Part shown: positions 35,982 through 43,232 of the stretch, one piece after another | Position numbering within the stretch: the stretch's first letter is position 1 | Layout: each line of letters starts with the position of its first letter | Assembly (NCBI GenBank): GCA_900188465.1 | Contig: FZPE01000001.1 | Location: forward strand, 992,001-1,056,000 | Reading direction: 5' to 3' | DNA length: 64,000 bases | Origin: Micrococcales bacterium KH10 | Lineage (GTDB): Bacteria > Actinomycetota > Actinomycetes > Actinomycetales > Cellulomonadaceae | Translations under genes and position numbers: made by a program | Notes under the pieces: generated by a model | Told to the model about the DNA's origin: nothing | What the model saw: only the letters and a program-made list of their open reading frames with translations | Databases searched by the model: none

Positions 35982-37550
35982 ATGGATAGAGAATTCGATG
36001 TTGTCATCATCGGCGGCGGAGCCGCCGGGCTATCGGCGGCGCTGACCTTAGGGCGAGCGTGCCGACGAGTCCTCGTTATCGACGCGGGCGAGCCGCGCAA
36101 TAGGTTCGCTGCGCATATGCACGGCGTTTTGGGGCATGAAGGACGACCGCCCCTCGACCTCTTGGAACTTGGCCGCGCAGAACTGGACGCTTATGACGTG
36201 ACCGTGCGATCCGGACTGGTTGAAAGCGTCAGCGACGGACCGGAGACGGTCAAGGTGGCGCTGTCCGACAACACAGTTTTGACTGCCCGTGCACTCATCG
36301 TCGCCAGCGGCATCAGCGACGACCTTCCCGATATTCCCGGGCTCGCAGCGCGCTGGGGCGATACGGTTCTACACTGCCCCTACTGCCACGGCTGGGAAGT
36401 GCGGGGCAAACGCCTTGGAGTGCTCACCACGTCGCCACTGGGCATGCACCAGGCAGAATTACTGCGCCAGTGGAGCGACCGACTCGTCGTCTTCACCGCA
36501 GGCCTGGGCGAACTGAGCGACGAGGCTATTGCCCGGCTGCGCTCCCGCGGTGTCGAACTCGTCGACTCACCCGTCACCGAACTACAGGGTGACCCAGATG
36601 ATCCGATCACGGTCCGCACCGCGGATGGTCGCAGCGTGGAACTGGATGCGATCTTCACCGTTGGCGCTGCACGTCCGCATGACGAGTTCCTCGCCTCGCT
36701 CGAATTGGAACGCGCAGAGAATCCTATGGGCAGTTTCCTTGCCGTCGATCAGACCGGCAAGACCAGTCACGAGCGCATCTGGGCTGTGGGAAACGTCGTC
36801 AATCCCGGAGCGAATGTTCCGATCTCAGTCGGTGCTGCGTCGTTCGCTGCCGGAATGGTCAACATGGTGCTGGTGACCGAGGACTTCGACCACGCGGTAT
36901 CAAACACATCCTGGCCCGAGATCGCACCAGTCGATTTCTGGGAGGACCGCTATGCGGGCAGTGACCGGATATGGTCTGGTCGAGTGAATGGAACCGTGGC
37001 TGATATAGCAGCCGATCTGAGGCCCGGTCGCTCTTTGGATCTGGGATGTGGCGAGGGAGCCGACGCCATCTGGTTGGCTCGCAACGGTTGGCAAGCAACC
37101 GGGATCGACATTTCGGCCACCGCGATCGCTCGTGCCAAAGCAGCCGCTCACGAGGCGGGTCTGAGCGAGAACCAAGCGACGTTCATTGCCGCCAACCTGG
37201 CTGACCTGGACCATGACACGACGTACGACCTGGTGACTGCGAGCTTCTTCCACTCTCCCGTGGAACTGCCGCGCACTGAGATCCTGCGTCGTGCCGCTGA
37301 GTTCGTGTCCACTAATGGCCATCTGCTCATCACCTCGCATGGCGCACCGCCCCCCTGGGCTGACGCTTCGGCGCACGATCACAAGTTCTTGACCGCTGTC
37401 GATGAACTCGCCGAGCTCGATCTGTCAGATGACGACTGGGATGTCGTGCGTGCGGAACAACGCCACAGGGGTGCCACCGCACCTGATGGCACCCCTGCTC
37501 AACTTGAGGACTCTGTCGTGTTGCTACGTCGCAAGTCGAAAAGGAACTAG
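35982..37550 (+). CDS. Fusion of thioredoxin-reductase-like FAD oxidoreductase and SAM-dependent methyltransferase
   Basis: The 522-residue cytoplasmic protein combines two enzymes. Residues 1-305 are a thioredoxin-reductase-like module with FAD motif GGGAAG (11-16), redox pair CPYC (132-135) and the second FAD motif near 268-285 (IWAVGNVVNP). Residues about 320-522 are a class I methyltransferase with SAM motif LDLGCGEGAD (352-361). Such fusions occur in actinobacteria, but the substrate is unknown; detoxification of a thiol or metalloid by reduction plus methylation would fit. It lies opposite the XRE-cupin regulator and its stop codon shares a CTAG with the converging gene's stop. Confidence 0.9.
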   Translation: MDREFDVVIIGGGAAGLSAALTLGRACRRVLVIDAGEPRNRFAAHMHGVLGHEGRPPLDLLELGRAELDAYDVTVRSGLVESVSDGPETVKVALSDNTVLTARALIVASGISDDLPDIPGLAARWGDTVLHCPYCHGWEVRGKRLGVLTTSPLGMHQAELLRQWSDRLVVFTAGLGELSDEAIARLRSRGVELVDSPVTELQGDPDDPITVRTADGRSVELDAIFTVGAARPHDEFLASLELERAENPMGSFLAVDQTGKTSHERIWAVGNVVNPGANVPISVGAASFAAGMVNMVLVTEDFDHAVSNTSWPEIAPVDFWEDRYAGSDRIWSGRVNGTVADIAADLRPGRSLDLGCGEGADAIWLARNGWQATGIDISATAIARAKAAAHEAGLSENQATFIAANLADLDHDTTYDLVTASFFHSPVELPRTEILRRAAEFVSTNGHLLITSHGAPPPWADASAHDHKFLTAVDELAELDLSDDDWDVVRAEQRHRGATAPDGTPAQLEDSVVLLRRKSKRN

Positions 37551-40468
37551 CGTCGAATCCGAATGGTGGCGGTCTTCTTCGCCTTGGTGGCTCGCGCACT
37601 GCCAAGGTAGGTGACTGCCACCTTTCGCTTTCCGAGTTTGAGCTTCTTGCCCACCTTGATCCGGATCGTCGCGCGGCCCTTCTTGTTGAGTTTGACGGTC
37701 CGGGTCTTGCCCGCGATCTTTACCCGTACCTTGCCCCGCACTGCAGCGCCCGAAGCCCGCACTCGTACCTTGATGACGGCGAGCTTGCCCCGCTTCACTT
37801 TCTTCTTAGCCAAAGCGACCTTCACTTTTGCCTTGGTCTTCTTGGTGCCGGTATTCACGTTTGACCCATCCGGATCGACAGGGCCAGCAGGTGGGGTCGG
37901 GGTCGGTGCAGGTAGTTTCGGCCCGGGTGGGACGAGGCCACCATCGGACGGGTCCGGCTGAACTTCGAGGATGACGATCGGCGAGGGCCCATAACCGAGA
38001 TCGCCGTTCGGTTTGATCAACGACACCCGATACTGGGCACCATCGTCAGCCGCAGCAGCGGTGAACGACAGTTCCGCTTCAGTCTCGTTCCCGACCACGG
38101 TCCAGTTCTCAGCGTCCGCGGCTTTGCGCTCCCACCGGTGCTCAGTCAGAACCGTCGCACCGTTAGCAGGCAACTCGCGAGTCAGCGTGACGGTATCGCC
38201 CGCAGTCACGGAGGTCTCCCCCGTCACAGTCGGCTTCTGCCGCGCGGCCGCACCGTGGTCATCGACGTGGATCGTCACCGGATCGGCGATCACGGATTCT
38301 TTGCCGTCGGCGGCGAAGTCAAGGGTCGCTCGTACCTCTACCCCGTCCAATGCCTGCTCAGCCGTGATCGAATACCCTGTGCCCGAGGCGCCTGGGAACA
38401 GGTCCCAGTCAGTTCCCGGCCACTTCCACTCCCAGACGATCTCATCGCCAGCCTGCGGCTCCGGAGACACAGTGAGCACCAGATTCACCGCATCGCCCTG
38501 GTGGTAGTGCGCGGCAAGACCGTTGAGCAGGAACAACTGTGCATTCGGATCATCCGTGACATACACGCGGACCGCACCGGTCACGAACGCCTGCTCACTG
38601 TCCGGTGTCAATACCCGCAGCCGCAAATAACCCTGATCGTGTTCGGCTACGTTAAGCACCTTCGATATTGCGGCTGTGGTGCCTTCACCCCAGATCTCGG
38701 TGCTGGGATCGGCAGCCGAGAAGTTCGCCGTCTTGGAGAACTGCCACTGGTAGATGAACGCGTCCGAGTCGCGCACCGGATAGATCTGGGCGCTCAGGTT
38801 CGCGGACGTGCCTTCCAAGTAGAGCGTCTGCAGTCCCTCAATCGGCAACTCGAAGTTCGCCGGGGCGACGAGGAAGGGGGCGGACTGCCGCACCGCAAGA
38901 CCGTCACGCACCACTTGGGCCGCGACCTCGACGGGGACGATGTTGGTGCCAGTCCTGCTGACCTCGACGGTCGTGTCAGTCGGGAAGGACACGGTGGTAC
39001 CGACGACATTCACCGTCGGCATCCATGCCACCGCATAGCGGAAGACGAAGCGGAACTCCTCACCTTCCCCGAGGTTCAGATCGGACGCCTCCAGCCGATA
39101 GCGGTCGCCCGGGTAGAGAGGCCCCTCGCCCAGGGTACGGGTCAGCACCGGCGCAGTGCCCTCTTGGGTCACGTTGAGGGGCACCCAAGGCGTGTTGGCG
39201 ACCGTGGTGCTGCCTTGGCGGAGTTGGGCACTGATCTCGATGCCATCGTGCGATGCGTCTATCAGTTGGGTCAGGAAGCCTTGTGCGTGCTGACCGCCGG
39301 TGCCGTTGAACAGGAATGTGAGCGTGGTGCCGGGCACGCGGGCGATCCACCGGTAGGTCTGGCCTTCTTCGAGGTCATGTCCGACTACCTGGGCATTCAG
39401 AATGTCACCTGGCTGGTAAGACCCCTGGATGCCTGTGATCGCGAAGAGTTCACCGTTCTGATCCGCGATGTATTCGGGCTCAGAAGTAGCTACTCCGGCA
39501 TGCCGCCCCGATGTGATCGCAGTGACGCGCACCGCGATCTGCTGGGCGTATTCGTCTTGCGTTGGCTGGTAGGAGTCGCTCGTCTCACCGGGAATCGGCT
39601 GTCCGTTGCGCAACCACTGGTAGCGGTACTCCTCAGCCTCAGGAGTCCAGGTGCCGGGAGTTGCGGTAACAGTGCCACCGACGTGCGCGTCTCCGGTCAA
39701 CGATGGCGCCTCAGTGCTCTCCGGGGCGGTGAGGTTGCTCGCATCGCCGATGTGCCAGTGGTAGATCGCGCTGTCCCCGGTCAGGGTCTCGCCGTCGGTC
39801 GTCGTGGCGGTCGGAGTGACGGTGAACAGATAGTCACCTGGCTTGGTGAAGGCCCAGTTGGTGTGGACGTGAGCGTGACGGGCAACCGGGATGACATCGG
39901 GTGCAGGATCGTTGGTGTCGATATATCGGTTGATCAGGGAGCCGAAACTGCCGGACTGCCAGGTGAAGACATGACCCGGACCGTCAATCTCGATCGCCAG
40001 TTGAACCGGCTCGTCGGTGGGTCCGCCAGGCAAGGTCACTCCGCTGGGCAGGGACGTCACCAAACGCTCGGTGGACCAGCCAGGCCAAGGCAGGTCGTCG
40101 TCTTGGACCTGCGGCAAGAGGTACAGGGTGTTTCCATCGACCTTCAGGAAGTCGTACTGCGGCGGGGCGCCTGACAGGTCTGTCGCTGATCCGGCAGCGT
40201 CCACGACGACCGAGACTTCCGCTGGGTCCCGGAAGACCACGCCGGGGTCGTAGAGCTTGGTGTCGTCCTTGACCAGGAGTTGCAGCCCTTCACTCTCCTC
40301 GTCGTAGGTCACCTCGAACAGGTCGATATGCCCCTTGGTCAGCGCGAAATCGCGCACCGCCTCGGCTGCGTGCGCCAGGGTGAACGCACTGGCGACGACG
40401 AGTAGGGACAGGCTCACCGCGAGTACGGTGAGTAGAGCTATGGGCCGATGGAGCCGGCGAGCAGACAT
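37547..40468 (-). CDS. Surface-anchored protein of the zinc island with basic C-terminal domain
   Basis: The 973-residue protein has a signal peptide (about 1-35) and one actinobacterial surface-anchored repeat domain (about 38-235): GHID (46-49), LPQVQDDDLPWPGWSTE, and HAHVHTNWAF (198-207). Several Ig-like domains follow, then a Pro-rich linker and a strongly Lys/Arg-rich Ig-like end of about 100 residues without LPXTG. Family membership is that of the choice-of-anchor M proteins that accompany the anchored-repeat ABC transporter. It is the last gene of the leftward operon after L31B, CobW-like, L32 and L36. A role in binding zinc at the wall is inferred from the shared domain and context. 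Confidence 0.85.
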   Translation of the reverse strand: MSARRLHRPIALLTVLAVSLSLLVVASAFTLAHAAEAVRDFALTKGHIDLFEVTYDEESEGLQLLVKDDTKLYDPGVVFRDPAEVSVVVDAAGSATDLSGAPPQYDFLKVDGNTLYLLPQVQDDDLPWPGWSTERLVTSLPSGVTLPGGPTDEPVQLAIEIDGPGHVFTWQSGSFGSLINRYIDTNDPAPDVIPVARHAHVHTNWAFTKPGDYLFTVTPTATTTDGETLTGDSAIYHWHIGDASNLTAPESTEAPSLTGDAHVGGTVTATPGTWTPEAEEYRYQWLRNGQPIPGETSDSYQPTQDEYAQQIAVRVTAITSGRHAGVATSEPEYIADQNGELFAITGIQGSYQPGDILNAQVVGHDLEEGQTYRWIARVPGTTLTFLFNGTGGQHAQGFLTQLIDASHDGIEISAQLRQGSTTVANTPWVPLNVTQEGTAPVLTRTLGEGPLYPGDRYRLEASDLNLGEGEEFRFVFRYAVAWMPTVNVVGTTVSFPTDTTVEVSRTGTNIVPVEVAAQVVRDGLAVRQSAPFLVAPANFELPIEGLQTLYLEGTSANLSAQIYPVRDSDAFIYQWQFSKTANFSAADPSTEIWGEGTTAAISKVLNVAEHDQGYLRLRVLTPDSEQAFVTGAVRVYVTDDPNAQLFLLNGLAAHYHQGDAVNLVLTVSPEPQAGDEIVWEWKWPGTDWDLFPGASGTGYSITAEQALDGVEVRATLDFAADGKESVIADPVTIHVDDHGAAARQKPTVTGETSVTAGDTVTLTRELPANGATVLTEHRWERKAADAENWTVVGNETEAELSFTAAAADDGAQYRVSLIKPNGDLGYGPSPIVILEVQPDPSDGGLVPPGPKLPAPTPTPPAGPVDPDGSNVNTGTKKTKAKVKVALAKKKVKRGKLAVIKVRVRASGAAVRGKVRVKIAGKTRTVKLNKKGRATIRIKVGKKLKLGKRKVAVTYLGSARATKAKKTATIRIRR

Positions 40469-40585
40469 ACGCGTGTTCCTTGATCTAGTCAGATTGACGA
40501 GCGCCGTGCCGCACTGGATGGTGCAGATACGCTGATATATCCGGCGCGAACGACACCGGACGTGTGGCTGTTGAACTTGTGGTTG

Positions 40586-40708
40586 TTAGCCCTGACGCGC
40601 CTTGAGGCGCGGGTTCTTCTTATTGATGACAAACACTCGTCCGCGGCGGCGGACGACTTGCGATCCGGGCTGGTTCTTCAATGACCGAATCGAGTTACGG
40701 ACCTTCAT
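40586..40708 (-). CDS. rpmJ: Ribosomal protein L36, zinc-free paralogue
   Basis: A 40-residue protein opening [19 protein letters not shown]. It lacks the Cys/His zinc site of standard L36 and carries an alternative basic core ([15 protein letters not shown]). AAGGAGAGG precedes the ATG. It is in the leftward zinc-island operon, where zinc-free copies replace zinc-binding ribosomal proteins when zinc is scarce. Confidence 0.95.
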   Translation of the reverse strand: MKVRNSIRSLKNQPGSQVVRRRGRVFVINKKNPRLKARQG

Positions 40709-40779
40709 TGCCTCTCCTTCTTTGGTGGTGTGCTGAGTTCTTGCTCCGTGGTGGCACGGTCAGTCTGCGCTTCGGGCGA

Positions 40780-40956
40780 TCACCCCAGCCGGGACACATC
40801 GAAGTAGCCGCGTTGCACTGCGCGCACGAGTCGGCGCGGCACACGGTAGGTCTCGTCGCCGACCTTGACCGGGACGAGTTGTTCCGCTGTTGCCTTCCAA
40901 GCCGATCGGCGATGGCGGGTATTGCTGCGCGACATGCGCCGCTTGGGAACTGCCAT
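40780..40956 (-). CDS. rpmF: Ribosomal protein L32, zinc-free paralogue
   Basis: A 58-residue protein beginning [20 protein letters not shown], the invariant L32 start. The C-terminal half has no cysteine, whereas standard L32 has two CxxC-type pairs. AAGGAGA precedes the ATG. Position between L36 and the CobW-like gene supports use under zinc starvation. Confidence 0.95.
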   Translation of the reverse strand: MAVPKRRMSRSNTRHRRSAWKATAEQLVPVKVGDETYRVPRRLVRAVQRGYFDVSRLG

Positions 40957-41023
40957 GGAGTCTCCTTATGTGAAAAATAGAAGGGTGATCGATCACTTCA
41001 CCTGTGGTTTCGGTTTCCTGAGA

Positions 41024-42145
41024 TCAGGCGGCCCGGTTGATGGGTCCTAGCCAGGGTTCGAGTCCGTCGAAGGACTCCTCCCAGATCTGGCCACGTGAGG
41101 CCAGTTCCTCGTCAGTCAGCAGACAGCGATGGAATGCCGCTTCGATCTCCTGGCAGTCACCAGCGCTGTCCGCCAGCCCGACGATGACCAGTCGGGTCAG
41201 CGGTGTCTGACCGTGAGCCCACTGCTCAAGCGCACCGACACTGGTCTGTCCTCCCGCCCCATCCCATACGCAGATGTCCTGAGGACGGGTGGGCAGCCAG
41301 AAGCAACCGCGTGACCGACGGGGGCCGCCGCCTAGGATCATCAGTTCGTCGTGAATGCGAACGGGATGAAATGGCCGATCAGAACGCAGATCGAGGCGCC
41401 ATACGCCACTGTCCGCCATATCGGGCAGTTCCCCGCGCCGCACCTCGGCTACCCAATCTTCCGTCACTTGATGGCGGTGCACTCCGGTGGCGAGCGCAAC
41501 GGCGTTCAGTAAAGCCGGATCATCGATCATGGGGACGCGCGGCCGTGCCAGGGCCGCTACCAAGGCATTTTCTTGGGATGAAGGGGTTTCGCTCAAACTC
41601 ACAACGTCGGCGTACTCGACCATCGCGCAGGCGACTTCAGCGACTCCGCGCTCGTCGCCCTCGAACGTTGCCAGACCACGTTCGCATAACAGTTCTTCGC
41701 CGAGCAGATCCTCGCTGACTGTCGTGCCATCGAGTGCGGTGACGACCGCCGAGATGTCTACTCGCCGCACCGCTCGCGGTGTGTTGCCGAGCACCCGACA
41801 TACCTGCACTGCCTCGGCGGCCACCGGCAGGCAGGCGATGATCGCGTCCCACCGGTCGAGCGCGGCCAATCGTTCCAGAGTCGGAACGATGTCTTCGCGG
41901 ATCGCGCAGGAGACACATGTGTGAGCCAGGTCGATTTGCTCGTATTCCAGCACCCCCATCACGTCGCTGACTGTGCGGGTGAGTTGCTGACGTTGCAGGT
42001 TGATGGTGTGGCGTACTGCTACAGCATTCGGCAAACCGAACTGCAGCGACATCGAAGTCGCCATCATCGCGGGCTCGTCGATGCCGCACACCACCAGGAC
42101 CGGGACCGTATTGCCTTGCGGCAGTTGGTAGAAACGTGCGGTCAT
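41024..42145 (-). CDS. CobW/COG0523-like protein with degenerate GTPase motifs (possible Mrf-type ribosome factor)
   Basis: The 373-residue protein aligns with the COG0523 (CobW/ZigA/YciC) family: [11 protein letters not shown] resembles the family's FADVIVLNK strand, CVSCAIRED sits where the metal-binding CxCC-R-D lies, and a CobW C-terminal domain follows. However, the P-loop reads [13 protein letters not shown] with no GKS/T, and the NKxD guanine motif is replaced by SETPS, so GTP hydrolysis is unlikely. In mycobacteria a CobW-like protein (Mrf) encoded with zinc-free ribosomal proteins recruits a hibernation factor to ribosomes; this could be its counterpart. Its ATG overlaps the L31B stop (ATGA). 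Confidence 0.85.
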   Translation of the reverse strand: MTARFYQLPQGNTVPVLVVCGIDEPAMMATSMSLQFGLPNAVAVRHTINLQRQQLTRTVSDVMGVLEYEQIDLAHTCVSCAIREDIVPTLERLAALDRWDAIIACLPVAAEAVQVCRVLGNTPRAVRRVDISAVVTALDGTTVSEDLLGEELLCERGLATFEGDERGVAEVACAMVEYADVVSLSETPSSQENALVAALARPRVPMIDDPALLNAVALATGVHRHQVTEDWVAEVRRGELPDMADSGVWRLDLRSDRPFHPVRIHDELMILGGGPRRSRGCFWLPTRPQDICVWDGAGGQTSVGALEQWAHGQTPLTRLVIVGLADSAGDCQEIEAAFHRCLLTDEELASRGQIWEESFDGLEPWLGPINRAA

Positions 42146-42414
42146 TTCTTGCCCTTGTCCGTCCCGTAGCGACGGTTGAACTTCTCGACGCGACCTTCGC
42201 TGTCGATCACCCGGCCTCGTCCAGTCCAGAACGGGTGGCTCACGCTGGAGATGTCCACACCGACGACCGGGTAGGACTGACCGTCTTCCCAGGTCACTCG
42301 GGGGTGGTCGGCTGCGAGTTGACTCACGATGGTGGATCGAGTCAGGAATGCCTCGTCAGCAGAACGGTCGTAAAAGACGACTGGGCCATAGGCGAGATGA
42401 ATGTTTTGCTTCAT
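42142..42414 (-). CDS. rpmE2: Ribosomal protein L31 type B (zinc-free)
   Basis: A 90-residue protein starting [20 protein letters not shown] with the type B motifs [17 protein letters not shown] and [11 protein letters not shown]; it has no CxxC. The frame extends upstream, but the real start is this ATG with GAAGAGACC ahead. It is first in the leftward operon, 23 bases from the Zur-type box. In several bacteria Zur represses this type of L31. Confidence 0.96.
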   Translation of the reverse strand: MKQNIHLAYGPVVFYDRSADEAFLTRSTIVSQLAADHPRVTWEDGQSYPVVGVDISSVSHPFWTGRGRVIDSEGRVEKFNRRYGTDKGKK

Positions 42415-42437
42415 CGGTCTCTTCCTGTCACACTTAT

Positions 42438-42452
42438 TGATAACGATTCTCA
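42438..42452. promoter_or_regulatory. Zur-type zinc box between the divergent operons
   Basis: TGATAACGATTCTCA matches 12 of 15 positions of the actinobacterial Zur consensus TGAAAATGATTTTCA (from memory). It lies in the 57-base gap between L31B (starts 42414, minus) and L28 (starts 42472, plus), so one site can repress both operons when zinc is sufficient. Confidence 0.85.
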
Positions 42453-42471
42453 TTCTATGCATAAGGAAGCC

Positions 42472-42708
42472 ATGTCTCGCAACTGCCAAGTCACCGGGGC
42501 CAAACCGTCTTTCGGGCATTCGGTCTCGCATTCTCACCGCCGTACCAAGCGGCGCTGGAACGTCAATGTCCAGTCGAAGCGCTACTGGGTGCCCTCGCTG
42601 GGCCGTCATGTCACGCTGCGCGTCAGCGCCCGCGGCATCAAGACGATCGACAAACGAGGTGTCGATGTCGTCGTCGCAGAACTCATCGCACGAGGAGAGC
42701 GAATCTGA
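42472..42708 (+). CDS. rpmB: Ribosomal protein L28, zinc-free paralogue
   Basis: A 78-residue protein with the L28 signature [19 protein letters not shown] and a single cysteine (NCQVTGAKP) instead of the CxxC found in zinc-binding actinobacterial L28. An upstream in-frame ATG is disregarded because AAGGAAG sits correctly ahead of 42472. Its stop overlaps the L33 start (TGATG). Confidence 0.96.
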   Translation: MSRNCQVTGAKPSFGHSVSHSHRRTKRRWNVNVQSKRYWVPSLGRHVTLRVSARGIKTIDKRGVDVVVAELIARGERI

Positions 42709-42878
42709 TGGCGAAGAAAAGTCAGGATCTACGTCCGATCATCAAGCTTCGGTCAACCGCTGGAACTGGATACACCTACGTGACCAGGAAAAACCGGCGT
42801 AACGACCCAGATCGACTCGTCTTGTTGAAATACGACCCCAAGGTCCGTCGCCACGTGGAATTCAAGGAGGATCGCTGA
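42708..42878 (+). CDS. rpmG: Ribosomal protein L33, zinc-free paralogue
   Basis: A 56-residue protein (opening [20 protein letters not shown], ending HVEFKEDR) with no cysteines, the zinc-free L33 form. TGATG overlaps join it to L28 before and S14 after, so the three proteins are translationally coupled. Confidence 0.96.
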   Translation: MAKKSQDLRPIIKLRSTAGTGYTYVTRKNRRNDPDRLVLLKYDPKVRRHVEFKEDR

Positions 42879-43183
42879 TGGCCAAGAAGAGCAAGATCGC
42901 TGCCAACAACAAGCGGATGGAACTCGTCGAACGCCATCGCGCGCAACGAGACCTGCTGCGCGCGGCATCCAAGAACATTCATCTGCCCCTTGAAGAACGA
43001 CAAGCCGCCGCACGCGCACTGGCCCGATTGCCACGTGACTCCGCACCGGTGCGGCTTCGCAAACGAGACCAAGTTGACGGAAGACCCCGCGGTTACATCG
43101 GAAAAGTCGGACTCTCGCGAATCAACTTCCGCACTGCGGCACTGCGCGGCGAACTACCCGGCATCACCAAGTCCAGTTGGTGA
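42878..43183 (+). CDS. rpsN: Ribosomal protein S14, zinc-free long form
   Basis: The 101-residue length and lack of CxxC pairs identify the long zinc-free S14; LPRDSAPVRLRKRDQVDGRPRG and the C-terminal TKSSW are typical. The start overlaps the L33 stop. Third gene of the rightward Zur-controlled operon; 49 bases separate it from the surface-protein gene. Confidence 0.97.
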   Translation: MAKKSKIAANNKRMELVERHRAQRDLLRAASKNIHLPLEERQAAARALARLPRDSAPVRLRKRDQVDGRPRGYIGKVGLSRINFRTAALRGELPGITKSSW

Positions 43184-43232
43184 CCAGATAGCGCTCAGTC
43201 TTCGTCCACCGTTGTCATTGAAGGAATCTCCC

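Noticed and set aside
38138-40174. 678-residue plus-strand frame opposite the 973-residue surface protein
   Set aside because: Arg/His/Asp-rich shadow frame; the minus-strand product has a signal peptide and recognisable domains.
41007-41020. Regions near 40.98-41.02 kb as a second zinc box
   Set aside because: The only symmetry there is GTGATCGATCAC, which does not resemble the Zur site and lies between two genes of the same operon.
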